Shown: positions 1-9,139, counted from the stretch's first letter. The stretch: 28,890 bases of DNA from Roseivirga sp. UBA6061 (GCA_002427745.1 DIYF01000075.1:21900-50789); one strand, 5' to 3'. Notes: generated from the letters alone by a model not told the origin. Made by a program: numbers and translations.

Positions 1-195
1 CAGATCACTACCGTGATTGTGACACATGACATGAACTCGGTGATGGAGATCGGAGAGTACATCATCTTTATCTGTAACAGTCATAAGCTCTGGGAAGGTG
101 ACAACAAGGACATTATTCATTCCGGAGTCAAAGAGCTGGACGACTTTGTTTTTGCCAATAATATGATGCGCAAATTCAAAGAGGTAAGCTTCTAG
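1..195 (+). CDS. ABC transporter ATP-binding protein, C-terminal fragment (MlaF-like)
   Basis: This is the last 64 codons of a gene whose start lies left of the window; the frame is open from base 1. The fragment begins with the beta-strand and H-loop of an ABC ATPase (TVIVTHDM), in which the histidine contacts the ATP gamma-phosphate. It continues with a segment typical of MlaF-type ATPases (MNSVMEIGEYIIFI, then WEGDNKDI) and a short charged tail. MlaF works with an MlaE permease and an MCE/MlaD protein in phospholipid transport between the inner and outer membranes. The Walker A, Walker B and signature motifs are outside the window, so activity cannot be judged. It is the only convincing plus-strand gene here and converges on the rhodanese gene. 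The ABC ATPase call is firm; the MlaF subfamily rests on the HDMNSVMEIGE segment. Confidence 0.85.
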   Translation, partial: QITTVIVTHDMNSVMEIGEYIIFICNSHKLWEGDNKDIIHSGVKELDDFVFANNMMRKFKEVSF

Positions 196-208
196 GTCTT
201 ACCTCTTT
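178..208 (+). terminator. Hairpin overlapping the stop codon of the ABC ATPase gene
   Basis: A perfect 11-bp inverted repeat (AAAGAGGTAAG at 178-188 and CTTACCTCTTT at 198-208) encloses a 9-base loop that contains the TAG stop codon. The right arm ends in TTT and is followed by a T-rich stretch. It lies between convergent genes, so it may act on either strand. It is probably an intrinsic terminator, although the uridine tract is short. Confidence 0.6.
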
Positions 209-222
209 CTGTATTCGTTTTA

Positions 223-254
223 TCCGGTAAGGGTTCTACCCCTAAGCCTCCGGA
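223..254 (-). terminator. Possible terminator after the rhodanese gene
   Basis: Directly after the rhodanese stop codon, the minus strand can fold with an outer TCCGG/CCGGA stem and an inner imperfect AGGGGT/ACCCT stem around a 3-base loop. No T-tract follows, so this is a weak terminator candidate. The stronger hairpin at 178-208 lies just downstream and may do the job. Confidence 0.3.
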
Positions 255-255
255 A

Positions 256-1167
256 CTACTTTGATTCTTTACCCCGTTTGGTTGGGTACTCTTCGCTGAG
301 TGTGTCCCACTCATTAAAAGAGCCATCATAAAGCCTGACCTTATAACCCAGGCCTTTGGCAACTGTGTAGATCACAGAAGCCCTGAGTCCTACATGGCAA
401 TAGGCTACCACCTCTTCCTTTTTCTTTGCCCCGGCTTCTTCATAATAGGCTTTCAGGGTATCAAGGTCTTTCATAAAGAGGTTTTCATCCACAATATCCA
501 GCCAGCAAATGTTCTCGGCACCGGGAATGTGACCTGAACGCTTGTAGCTTTGGCGGGTATCTTCTGCTCCTTCATAGAAGTTGGCTCTGCGGGCATCGAT
601 TACATTGATCTCATCTTTTAGCGAATTAGCATTCACATAGTCTTTGTCCACCTTAATATCTGTATTGGGCGTTAGTGTGAGGTCTGCCACCGGGGTAGGC
701 GCTGCCTGATAGGTTTCCGTACTGGTGGCCAGTTTGTTGGAGCGCCAGCCTTTCAGGCCTCCGTCCAGAATCCTGGTCTGATCACCCAAACCGAAATAGT
801 CGAGGGTAAAGTATAACCTGAATCCTGCAGCATGGTAGTCTGTGCCATGAACAATGATAATCCTGGATTTGTCATTGACCCCGAAGCCTCTGAGCGTTTC
901 TGTAAAGTCAGCTGTTTGCGGTAGCTCCCAGTACAGATTACCAACTACCACAGCAAAGTCCTGTCGCTTAATTAACTGAGCTCCTTCAATATGGCCTTTG
1001 GCATAGCTGGCAGAATCGCCCACATGAAGCACCACCAGGTTCTTGTCTGCCTGATGCTTTAGCATCCATTCCTGATTGACAATGATTTTCTTAAAGCCCT
1101 TCTGAGCAAAAGTCGGGGCTGAAAAAAGTACGATGAGTAAAGCGATTAATCCGAATCTGATCTTCAT
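256..1167 (-). CDS. Exported two-domain rhodanese (sulfurtransferase)
   Basis: A 303-residue protein with a signal peptide (residues 1-21, ending PTFAQ), so it should act outside the cytoplasmic membrane. It has two rhodanese domains, roughly residues 27-145 and 175-300, each with the usual GHIxGA motif (GHIEGAQ near 58 and GHIPGAE in the second domain). The C-terminal domain carries the active-site loop CHVGLRAS with Cys257, which would hold the persulfide sulfur. The matching loop of the first domain reads HGTDYHAA and has no cysteine, as is usual for the structural domain of tandem rhodaneses such as thiosulfate or 3-mercaptopyruvate sulfurtransferases. The sulfur donor and acceptor cannot be told from sequence. 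The gene stands 93 bp downstream of the outer-membrane protein gene and converges on the ABC ATPase gene. The ATG at 1167 is chosen because it gives an intact signal peptide. Confidence 0.9.
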   Translation of the reverse strand: MKIRFGLIALLIVLFSAPTFAQKGFKKIIVNQEWMLKHQADKNLVVLHVGDSASYAKGHIEGAQLIKRQDFAVVVGNLYWELPQTADFTETLRGFGVNDKSRIIIVHGTDYHAAGFRLYFTLDYFGLGDQTRILDGGLKGWRSNKLATSTETYQAAPTPVADLTLTPNTDIKVDKDYVNANSLKDEINVIDARRANFYEGAEDTRQSYKRSGHIPGAENICWLDIVDENLFMKDLDTLKAYYEEAGAKKKEEVVAYCHVGLRASVIYTVAKGLGYKVRLYDGSFNEWDTLSEEYPTKRGKESK

Positions 1168-1260
1168 AACAATGATAGTTTGACCTTATGCTTCAATATT
1201 AGGAAGATCGGCCCTGAATATGGGTTAATGAAATGTTAAGGCAGTTAACAGTTGCCGGGT

Positions 1261-4200
1261 TTAGAAAAGTGCACTGACCTGCACACGCCCGACATGCACG
1301 GTATTACTGTCTCCGGATTTGCGGCCATCATAGCGAAGACTGAGTTGTAAACCATTGCCAAGACGCTGCTGAATATTCAGGTTCCATGTATAGTTTTTTC
1401 CCGGCCTGAGCGCTTCCAGAAGCTCATAGCCTACGGCTGAGTTTTCATCTCCGGTAAAATCAATATTGATTAGTTTGAAGGTACCGTTGAGGGTTGTCTT
1501 TGCTGCTTTGGAGTAGCGCACGTCCATCAGTACTTCTCTGATCTCAGAGCGTTCAGTGGAGGTTTCGGTAAAACTGTTCCTTCTTTCTCTCAATGAAAAA
1601 CCTCCGGTCAAACGAAGCGTATTGATGGGCTGCCAGGTAACAGAAGGGCGGTATACATCTCCCAGCACCAGGTAATTGCGCTGCAGCAATACATCGGAAC
1701 TACTGGCGCGTTGCTGGTCGATATAGGTCAGGTCCAGGTTGGTTCTGCGATTGATCTTCCAGCGAATATGGGCGCGTAAATCTTTGTTATTGATACTCTC
1801 AAAGCCATTGGTCAGGAGCTGTCTGTTGAGCGTTTGCGCAATCCCGAAGTCAGCAGCAAAGGCTGATCTTGACTTATTAAAGAAGAGGGTAGATCTGAGG
1901 TTCTCTCTAGACGACAACAGTGAATCTTCACTCACATTCAGAGGCAGCAACCTTGTACTCAGCTCGCTGGCCGTGATCTTGGAGTTCAGGGTCCAGGAGG
2001 TATTATTGGAAAATTGACTAAGGAATTTTCTCAGGCCTTTTGCCTGCTTCCATTGGCCGGGAGCCTGTACTCTGAGACGATAGGTGATATTGGTATTGAA
2101 GGCTTCTTCGTAACTGTCGGTCGGTACAAATATCTTGGCATAATTGCGTTCGTCTGCATTTACAGCCAGGTAAAACTCACTCAGGTCCTGCACTCCGTCT
2201 CCGTTATCATCGCGCCAGGTATGGGTGCCCTCTCCCGTGGGTACCTGCAAAAAGATAAACTCCCTTCGCAATTCACGACTATTGGCCAGATTATAGGAGA
2301 GCTCTGATTGAATGGCGCGCTCGAAAAATTGCCCTGTCCAGTCAATACGGCCCATTATGGTTTCATCATTTTTATCCTCCCCCTCCGCATTCAGATTCTC
2401 AAGGTTTCGATAGGTAAAGAGCACATTGAGGTTTTGTGTTTCCCCGATCTGTGTGTTGAAAAAGGCATTCCATGTTTCTGAGCGGTTATTGTCAATCAGC
2501 TCTCCGTTCACGGGCAGGCGGTCTTCTCTGATCCTGTAATCAATGCCATAGGTTGTTTTGAGTGTGTCGCTGTTTCTGATATAGACACTGTGCTCCGAAA
2601 AGTTCATAGCAGTGCGCAACACGGTATTATCCAGGTTATTTTTTACTGCGTTGCGGTCCAGGCGGTAGCGATAGCCGGGAATAAACCATTTGGTGCGCAA
2701 GGCAAGGTCTGTATTTAACCGAGTCCACTCTGAGCTGGTGGCCAGCTGGTCATTGTTCATCACAAAAAGGTCTGACCTGAAAAGCAGAGGGCCCAGTTCC
2801 TTGTTGGCCGAGAGCACATGCTGAAATCCATCCACAGCTGCTCCCCGCTTTCTCCTCACCAGCTTATAATCGATGCCATTGAGCCCGTTCTTTTGTAATG
2901 AAAGTCCGGCATTGAGAATATTCTCGGCAGCAGGTTCTATAAGGTCCTGAGGATTGAAACTCCAGTCGCGATCAAACTCTATGTATCGTACCCTGTCGAT
3001 GAAAGAGAAGTACTTGTTATTAAACTCGTAGGACAACAGCGCATTGAACTTATAGTCAGTCAGTCCTTTCAGGGGCCTGTTTTTACTCTCGTAGATGGCT
3101 TTATAGGCAAAGCCATTGTCATCTTCAGCATCCAGCTCTGAAAAGAGGTTCTGATCATTGATAGAGGTAGCCACCTCAACATTGATGGCATCGTACTCAT
3201 TCAGCTTCATACCCGCAGCAGCTGTAAACATCTGCCTCTGGTTGGGGGCCTGAAGCTGGCTCACGGGCTCATAGTTTCCCTGCAGCACACCATCTATCGG
3301 GGCAACCCATTCGTAAATTCTGCCATTGGCTGTTGTGTTCAGGAGAATATAATTCCCCTGGTTTAAACCTACTTCTGAAAACTGAACGGTAAAATGAGCA
3401 TTCTCCGGATCTGTTGAGTATTCAAAAATCTCGAAGCTGTTCCCCAGGTTATCCATGCCCTCTGTTTTGCGATACAAAATGAGGTCTGGTGTAAAGCCCA
3501 CACTATCTACCCGGGAAGTAACGGCCCTGCTGAGGTCGTCTCCGGCATTGCTGAGAATGATCTGCTCCTGATTAGTCAACTCAAAAGCCAGGGGCTGGCT
3601 GCGATTGTCCTTTTCGCGATAAAAGTTGAGTGCGAAATTGAATTTATCGTTGTATTGGTAATGGCTGGCTTGTAGAATAGAGCGGGTGTAGTTCTGATCT
3701 GAAAACTCAAAATCCACCCTGATCCTGGAGAACTGAGTAATCAGCACCTTATTGGTAAAAGTAATCTCGCCCAGGTTATAGTCTACCACATAGTCGTTGT
3801 TAAATCCCCTGGTGAGCTGACGACCATCGAGAAACACCTTTTCGGAACCGGCAATGATGATAATGAAGCGCTCATTGTTGGGGCCCCTTACCCGGTATGG
3901 TCCCAGCACTCCTTCAATCGGTTCTATGATATCAGAATTGAATCGCCCTTTGGCAACGGAAGCGGCCAGGGTAGTTTCTGCTTTGAAACCATTGGCCATC
4001 TCGTAGGCCGTTCTGAATTGCGCACCCTGAACATTCTTATAGTAGCGCAGAAAATTGGACGCTCCGTTTCTCAGCACCACATCTCCGGCAGTCAGCGACC
4101 AGTTATCATTGTAGAGCTGGATATAAATATTATCAAAATCCTGGATCTGCTGCGTATTGCCTTCCGGCTGAAAAGGAACATTACGGTCTGTAATCACTGC

Positions 4201-4710
4201 CCTGAGGTTTACATTCTCAGTAAGCTGACCTTCCATCTGTAGATTCAGGCTGGAATTGACAAATACGTCCTGCCGGTTACCAAAGGAGATGCCCCGTGTA
4301 ATACTCCCCGTCTTTTGGATTTTATCTGTCTGAAATACCTCTTCCCTCTTGGGAATAGCCAGAGACTGCTGATAGAGCACGGCATCCTTGAATAAGGCTG
4401 TACTGTCATAAATCTCGAGTGTACGATTGGCTTTGGCAGTATGCAGGTCGAAGGGCAGGGTACGGTAGCAGACCTGCACAGAATCACGTCCCGGGGAGCT
4501 AATGGTGATTTCGTTTTTTGAAAGGTCGAAGCTGAACCGGATGCCCTCCTCCAGTTTAATACTTTCGGGAATAACTGTGAGAGAATCGAGCACCACAGGC
4601 CTGTCAAAAGTACTGATCCACTTACAATCGGGCGACACCTCCTGGGCTACAAGGCTCAGGTGGGCGAAAACCAGTAGGAGTGAAATACAAAAGCCGCGCA
4701 GCACAATCAA
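1261..4710 (-). CDS. Large predicted outer-membrane beta-barrel protein, function unknown
   Basis: A 1149-residue protein with an N-terminal signal peptide (about residues 1-22, ending SLVAQ), a body rich in alternating polar/hydrophobic segments with many Asn, Arg, Tyr and Thr, and a C-terminus ending VSALF. The terminal phenylalanine and beta-rich composition are those of outer-membrane barrels recognised by the BAM machinery. No catalytic motif, TonB box or SusC-like plug was recognised. There is a segment with a repeated 'element of known orientation' look (TGSITRGISFGNRQ, then AGDVVLRNG) that I associate with uncharacterised Bacteroidota surface proteins. The start is TTG at 4710, or the GTG two codons later; no in-frame ATG is available nearby. 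The start overlaps the histidine kinase stop by 4 bases (TTGA), which suggests translational coupling and a shared role. Existence is certain; location is likely; function is unknown. Confidence 0.8.
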   Translation of the reverse strand: MIVLRGFCISLLLVFAHLSLVAQEVSPDCKWISTFDRPVVLDSLTVIPESIKLEEGIRFSFDLSKNEITISSPGRDSVQVCYRTLPFDLHTAKANRTLEIYDSTALFKDAVLYQQSLAIPKREEVFQTDKIQKTGSITRGISFGNRQDVFVNSSLNLQMEGQLTENVNLRAVITDRNVPFQPEGNTQQIQDFDNIYIQLYNDNWSLTAGDVVLRNGASNFLRYYKNVQGAQFRTAYEMANGFKAETTLAASVAKGRFNSDIIEPIEGVLGPYRVRGPNNERFIIIIAGSEKVFLDGRQLTRGFNNDYVVDYNLGEITFTNKVLITQFSRIRVDFEFSDQNYTRSILQASHYQYNDKFNFALNFYREKDNRSQPLAFELTNQEQIILSNAGDDLSRAVTSRVDSVGFTPDLILYRKTEGMDNLGNSFEIFEYSTDPENAHFTVQFSEVGLNQGNYILLNTTANGRIYEWVAPIDGVLQGNYEPVSQLQAPNQRQMFTAAAGMKLNEYDAINVEVATSINDQNLFSELDAEDDNGFAYKAIYESKNRPLKGLTDYKFNALLSYEFNNKYFSFIDRVRYIEFDRDWSFNPQDLIEPAAENILNAGLSLQKNGLNGIDYKLVRRKRGAAVDGFQHVLSANKELGPLLFRSDLFVMNNDQLATSSEWTRLNTDLALRTKWFIPGYRYRLDRNAVKNNLDNTVLRTAMNFSEHSVYIRNSDTLKTTYGIDYRIREDRLPVNGELIDNNRSETWNAFFNTQIGETQNLNVLFTYRNLENLNAEGEDKNDETIMGRIDWTGQFFERAIQSELSYNLANSRELRREFIFLQVPTGEGTHTWRDDNGDGVQDLSEFYLAVNADERNYAKIFVPTDSYEEAFNTNITYRLRVQAPGQWKQAKGLRKFLSQFSNNTSWTLNSKITASELSTRLLPLNVSEDSLLSSRENLRSTLFFNKSRSAFAADFGIAQTLNRQLLTNGFESINNKDLRAHIRWKINRRTNLDLTYIDQQRASSSDVLLQRNYLVLGDVYRPSVTWQPINTLRLTGGFSLRERRNSFTETSTERSEIREVLMDVRYSKAAKTTLNGTFKLINIDFTGDENSAVGYELLEALRPGKNYTWNLNIQQRLGNGLQLSLRYDGRKSGDSNTVHVGRVQVSALF

Positions 4711-7700
4711 TCCATTAATGGAAACTCGATGAAAAAAGTAGTACCCTTGTCGGTCTCAGATTCGAACCAGATACTACCGCCTGCGTGCTCTACTCCACGC
4801 TTGGCGATGGCCAGACCGATACCTGACCCTTTTTCCTTAGTGCTAAATTTAGGTATAAATATTTTTTCCTTGATGTCTTCGGCAATACCTGCACCGTTAT
4901 CTGCCACACTGATTCTGGCCCGTGTGGAGGTCAGTTCCAGCTCTACCTCCAGTTCGGCCTTCCTCTCCTCAGGCACTGATTGAATGGCATTGAGAATCAG
5001 GTTATTGAAAATACGCCCCAGGAGATTCTTATCACCTTCTATCCAAACAGGGTTTCGGGGTATGTTGGCACAGATCTCAACCTCCTCAGCGCTGAAAAGT
5101 CGGGTAGCCTTCTTGAGTACATCGGCTACATCAAGCCTCTCGCTCAGGGGAATGGGCATTTTAGCAAAGGATGAGAAAGAGGTAGCAATGTCGCTCAGTA
5201 TCTCTACCTGCCCCAGCAAGCTGTCAATGGGCTTGTTATAGTTTTGTCCCAGCTCCTGCCCTGCTGCCAGTACCCGCTTCAGGTGCTGAAGCTTGAGTTT
5301 CATGGGGGTGAGCGGGTTTTTAATTTCATGGGCCACCTGCTGCGCCATCTCCCGCCAGGCACTCTCCTTTTCACTCAGCGCAAGGGCCTTTTTACTCTTT
5401 TCCAGGTTGACCAGCATGCGGTTATATTCTGTTACCATCAGACCAATCTCATCATTGGCAGCCCATTCCAGAGGTTCGTTGTACTTAGACAGAGTCGTTG
5501 TCTTGATCTTTTGTGTCAGGTATTTGAAAGGATAGGTCAGGATACGCGAAGCCAGGAATGAGAGGATTACAAACACTATAAAAATGAACGTAAAGGCATT
5601 GAGTATATTGGAGAGTATATCGGTTTGCTGTCGCTTCAACTGATCCTGAGACTCAAAGAACGGGATGCTCAGCAGACCTATCAGTCGGTTGTCTTCATTG
5701 GACCGAATGCCGTAATAGGTAGCCTGGTAGGCCAGGTCTCCCACATATTCTTCAAGAATGCTTTTGTTATTACCCCTCTCTACAATTGAGGCCATGGCCC
5801 CGGGGTTGGTATAAGAAGACAGAATCTGGTTGTCAAAGATCAAACGCTGATTGGTAGCTACCAGGCGTCCGTTGGTATTAAAGATATTGATATCTGCCCT
5901 GGAATACTGGCTGATCTCAGAAACCCGGCTCTCCAGGGTTTCGTTGTTGGCATTCTGACTCTCCAGAAAGTTCTCCAGTGTGGCAGACAGGTTTTGCCCT
6001 GCACTTTCTGTAATGTCCAGATACTCGGTTTCGATATTCCTCCTGACGGTATCATTTACCAATCGCAGCACGACAATACTTACAATAATAAGCGGCAGGA
6101 AGAAGGCAAAATTCAGGAGGATCTGAATTTTGGCGGAAATGGATACGCCTTTGTTCCGGGTGTTGTAGAAGATTGCACTGATAAGGAAGATCAGAATGAT
6201 CATTACTACCAGGGAGAGGAAGAAAATGGCAAAGTTTGAAATGATGTAGCGGATGGGGTAAACATGGCTACTGATGACGAAGAACTCTCCTGTACTTCTG
6301 CCTGCTACCGCCAGATGTCGATAACTGTCTTCGATCACCCCTTCTTCGAAAAGCAGAGTACTGTCATGACTAGCGAGTGCAAAATCTCTTCTATAGTTGT
6401 AGTCTCCTACACTGCTCACCAGTTGACCATTGCGATAAATACCGTAATCAAAGTGGCTTGTGGAGGCATTAAAAGTAGGGTCTTCAAACAGGAGCCTTGG
6501 GAGTATACTGTTATTCAGCTGTTCCTTCCTATCCAGCTTTACCACTACATAGCCAATGGTATTGCCATAGCGCTGCACTTCACTGAACAGGTAGTATTGA
6601 TTGACAAAGCGGTCATTGACAAAGAACAGATTATCATACTCGGTACTGTACTCAGGTGTAGCATAGATATCTCTCAGTGCCTGATAGTCCAGTGTACTGG
6701 GACTATTGATTGCCTTACCGTAGCCATTGTAAAGCAGTATTTCTATATCGTATTTATCGAAATAATCTCCCAGGTAGGTTTGTCTGATGGTAAGCCTCAC
6801 AGATCCTTTTGGTGTAAAGGGATTGGAGATACCGGTTTGAATAACAACATCTCCTCCAATCTGCTCCCCGGCTCTTGAGAGTAAAAACTCTGCGGTCAGA
6901 TCATTTTCCGTCAATAGTTCTGTAGCCAGGCTCAGTTTTTCCTGACGGTCGAGGCCGGTGATATGGCGCATCAGCACAAAGTCGCTGATGGCCGCAATCA
7001 GAAATGAGGCCAGAAAGAAATAGAGGAAGGTATTGTAGCTCACACTATTGATCTGATCCGCCAGCTTCATACGATAGACAATGAGCAGGTACAGGCTCCA
7101 AACAAGCAGAATAAAAGTGATGGAGTTGCCCAGCCACAGGAACAAGCCCAGCCCCACTGCTGCCACAATAACCAGACCGATAACCACCCGATTCTCCTTT
7201 TGCACCAGCAGAATCTCCTTGGAAGCCAGCTGTGCGACCAGAAAGCACATCACCCCATTGATAAATAAGAGCAGGTAGCTGATCACCTTGAAGGGGTTAA
7301 GGCTGATATCCAGAGCAATATCCAGAGACCACTGTGAATTGTGCAAAAGTGATTCTACCTCCAGCTCAAAGTAGATAAGTGAGCTCAGCGAGAGGATCAG
7401 TAAAAGAATCAGGTCGAACAGACTGGCACTCTCCTTTTCTTTTTGCCTTTTGCCATAGCTGCGATAGCCAAATACCACCACGACCATGAGGCACAGTTGA
7501 TTCAGCACAAAGTCTCCTAAAGAAGGTTGCCAGATACTTGATGCAAAGAATTCCGGCTCAAAGAGGCTCATGTCCATTACACTCAATGGGAACTCATAGC
7601 GAATCATCACCCAGCGCAGTACCAGAAAGAAAGCCGATAATAAGATAATTCCGAGATAAGCCTTCCCCATCTGTTCCAGTTGTCGGGCGTATTGATAGCC

Positions 7701-8387
7701 GGCCAGAATAAAAAACAGGATGACTATACAGAACAGCAGCAGTATGAACAGGCTGTAGGTCGGATACTCAATCTTCATGGCCTGGGCACCTGAAAAGCTG
7801 AACAGGTAGATTCCTTCGCGGGAATAGACCCGGTTTTGTTCATCTGGTGCCTGGGTGCTGGTGAGCTTGTATTCGGTTTTGCCAAAAACCCTGGAGTTTA
7901 AACCATTTCTCCGGAAGTTATCGCTGATGGGGATGTCAGAGTATAGAGGCAACATTTGATAGACCTCCACAATGCGGTTTTGCCCGCTGTTGAGCACTCT
8001 GCGCTTAACGATGTACTCTCCGCTTTTTAGCTTCAGGTATTTGTACAGATAAGTACCTTCGAAGGTACCATACTTGGGCACGAACCGATCGGTGGACCAG
8101 TAGATCAGGTCACCATCTTCAAAGATGAAATAGGGAAAGACATCATCTTCATCAAAGCGGTTGAAAACCCGGTTAAGGTCTACGATGGCCCGGTTACTGA
8201 TATCGTCCAGGCGTTCATCGAGGGCGTCCAGTTCTGACCAGAGGCTGGTGGTAATGGTCTCTTTGGGGTCTACCCTTCTCTTATTGTCTGCAAAGATTAC
8301 TTCATCGATGACCAGGGTAATTACCAGCAACAGCAGGCAACTGATCAAATAAAAGTGAGACCTTAACGCGTTTTGTAATCCGGGCAA
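4707..8387 (-). CDS. Giant membrane sensor histidine kinase (NtrY-like core)
   Basis: A 1226-residue histidine kinase. It has one membrane segment near residues 11-30, an extracytoplasmic stretch to about 210, a block of roughly seven or eight helices (about 212-470), a second extracytoplasmic stretch (about 490-720), two more helices, a third external stretch, and a last helix (929-948). HAMP (about 948-998), DHp and ATPase domains follow. The H-box is AHEIKNPLTP with phospho-acceptor His1020; the N-box includes NLILNAIQS (Asn1129, Asn1133), G1 is DNGAGI (Asp1163) and G2 is GSGIGLAI. All catalytic motifs are intact. The HEIKNPLTP form is typical of NtrY-type kinases. No response regulator gene is adjacent, so the partner is elsewhere. 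The start appears to be TTG at 8387: there is no ATG before the first helix, and an upstream in-frame stop excludes a long extension. It overlaps and probably couples to the downstream barrel gene. Confidence 0.9.
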   Translation of the reverse strand: MPGLQNALRSHFYLISCLLLLVITLVIDEVIFADNKRRVDPKETITTSLWSELDALDERLDDISNRAIVDLNRVFNRFDEDDVFPYFIFEDGDLIYWSTDRFVPKYGTFEGTYLYKYLKLKSGEYIVKRRVLNSGQNRIVEVYQMLPLYSDIPISDNFRRNGLNSRVFGKTEYKLTSTQAPDEQNRVYSREGIYLFSFSGAQAMKIEYPTYSLFILLLFCIVILFFILAGYQYARQLEQMGKAYLGIILLSAFFLVLRWVMIRYEFPLSVMDMSLFEPEFFASSIWQPSLGDFVLNQLCLMVVVVFGYRSYGKRQKEKESASLFDLILLLILSLSSLIYFELEVESLLHNSQWSLDIALDISLNPFKVISYLLLFINGVMCFLVAQLASKEILLVQKENRVVIGLVIVAAVGLGLFLWLGNSITFILLVWSLYLLIVYRMKLADQINSVSYNTFLYFFLASFLIAAISDFVLMRHITGLDRQEKLSLATELLTENDLTAEFLLSRAGEQIGGDVVIQTGISNPFTPKGSVRLTIRQTYLGDYFDKYDIEILLYNGYGKAINSPSTLDYQALRDIYATPEYSTEYDNLFFVNDRFVNQYYLFSEVQRYGNTIGYVVVKLDRKEQLNNSILPRLLFEDPTFNASTSHFDYGIYRNGQLVSSVGDYNYRRDFALASHDSTLLFEEGVIEDSYRHLAVAGRSTGEFFVISSHVYPIRYIISNFAIFFLSLVVMIILIFLISAIFYNTRNKGVSISAKIQILLNFAFFLPLIIVSIVVLRLVNDTVRRNIETEYLDITESAGQNLSATLENFLESQNANNETLESRVSEISQYSRADINIFNTNGRLVATNQRLIFDNQILSSYTNPGAMASIVERGNNKSILEEYVGDLAYQATYYGIRSNEDNRLIGLLSIPFFESQDQLKRQQTDILSNILNAFTFIFIVFVILSFLASRILTYPFKYLTQKIKTTTLSKYNEPLEWAANDEIGLMVTEYNRMLVNLEKSKKALALSEKESAWREMAQQVAHEIKNPLTPMKLKLQHLKRVLAAGQELGQNYNKPIDSLLGQVEILSDIATSFSSFAKMPIPLSERLDVADVLKKATRLFSAEEVEICANIPRNPVWIEGDKNLLGRIFNNLILNAIQSVPEERKAELEVELELTSTRARISVADNGAGIAEDIKEKIFIPKFSTKEKGSGIGLAIAKRGVEHAGGSIWFESETDKGTTFFIEFPLMD

Positions 8388-8428
8388 ATTTGTTTTCCCT
8401 CTTTTTAGATTCGTACTGAATGCCTTAG

Positions 8429-8451
8429 ATATCTCCCGGAAAAGGAGATAT
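8429..8451. promoter_or_regulatory. Inverted repeat between the DUF983 and histidine kinase genes
   Basis: A perfect 8-bp inverted repeat, ATATCTCC and GGAGATAT, with a 7-base spacer, sits in the 92-bp gap upstream of the kinase. There is no T-tract on the minus strand, so it is not a clear terminator. It could be an operator or an mRNA structure in the kinase leader. No good TAnnTTTG promoter box was seen in this gap. Confidence 0.3.
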
Positions 8452-8479
8452 GCATCGGTTCAGACTTTCAAATAAAATA

Positions 8480-8875
8480 CTAACTATTTCGCTTAGTATC
8501 CAAGGTGGGTTTGTACTTCAATCCTCCAAAGACATAGAGGTACAAAATCCTGGAATACCTGAACATGAGGGGATACAGCAAAATTACTTCCAAAATGATC
8601 GCAATCAGGTAGGTATTTGGAGATTCCGGCTCAAAAAGTTGATAAATGACAAAAGCACTCACTAAAAACAGTCCTACGTTGAGAGCGTAGCTTACATACA
8701 TGGCGCCATCAAAGAAGCGTGGTTCCCTGGCGTAGCTCACCCCGCAGTGAGGGCACTGCTTATTCATTCGGGCAAAACGCTTCAGCCGATAAGGTCCTGT
8801 CTCAAACAGATTTCCCTTATGGCATTGGGGGCATTTACCCAGCAGTATGGCCAGCGGCCTGGACTTTGCGTGCAT
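8480..8875 (-). CDS. DUF983 family membrane protein with zinc ribbon
   Basis: About 131 residues from the ATG at 8875. The N-terminal part has two CxxC pairs (CPQC and CPHC) separated by about 26 residues, which form a rubredoxin-like zinc ribbon on the cytoplasmic side. Two transmembrane helices follow (around FDGAMYVSYALNVGLFLVSA and YLIAIILEVILLYPLMF) with a short charged tail. This is the DUF983 layout. Family members often sit beside cytochrome oxidase genes, which matches the position here, but no biochemical role is established. The frame stays open up to 8926, but the first 17 codons of that version resemble no family member and lie inside the upstream gene. Even the chosen start overlaps that gene by 41 bases, so translation is probably coupled. 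Confidence 0.8.
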   Translation of the reverse strand: MHAKSRPLAILLGKCPQCHKGNLFETGPYRLKRFARMNKQCPHCGVSYAREPRFFDGAMYVSYALNVGLFLVSAFVIYQLFEPESPNTYLIAIILEVILLYPLMFRYSRILYLYVFGGLKYKPTLDTKRNS

Positions 8876-9104
8876 TGCGTTTGCTTGTTCTGTACCAGAA
8901 GAATGCCAGTGACCCCAGTAATACATAAGGGGCTAAAAAGAGGTACATGATGCCTGTATTGAGATTGGCAGCCATGGTGGTATCACCCCCGCTTACTGAA
9001 GATTCTACAGAGCCACGGCACATGGCACATTGGGCTAAAATGGATTGTGTTCCTAAAAGGAGCAGACATCCACTTAAGACTATCCGATTCATCCATTTTT
9101 TCAT
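8835..9104 (-). CDS. Small exported CxxC protein beside oxidase assembly genes
   Basis: An 89-residue protein with a signal peptide (residues 1-25, ending SILAQ) followed at once by CAMCRGSVE, so Cys26 and Cys29 would lie at or near the new N-terminus outside the cytoplasmic membrane. A single transmembrane helix spans about 53-69 and a basic tail follows. Cys26-Ala-Met28-Cys29 could bind Cu(I) or act as a redox pair. Its place between DUF420 and DUF983 genes, and after the SCO-like gene, suggests a role in oxidase maturation. I know of no characterised function for this family. The alternative is that Cys26 is a lipobox cysteine, but ILAQC fits signal peptidase I cleavage better. Confidence 0.75.
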   Translation of the reverse strand: MKKWMNRIVLSGCLLLLGTQSILAQCAMCRGSVESSVSGGDTTMAANLNTGIMYLFLAPYVLLGSLAFFWYRTSKRNARKVQAAGHTAG

Positions 9105-9139
9105 ACTGCAAATTTAAGGCACAACAGCCACAATGTCTA

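Noticed and set aside
6264..6878. Plus-strand frame of 204 codons
   Set aside because: It lies wholly antisense to the histidine kinase, which has clear domains; no independent evidence.
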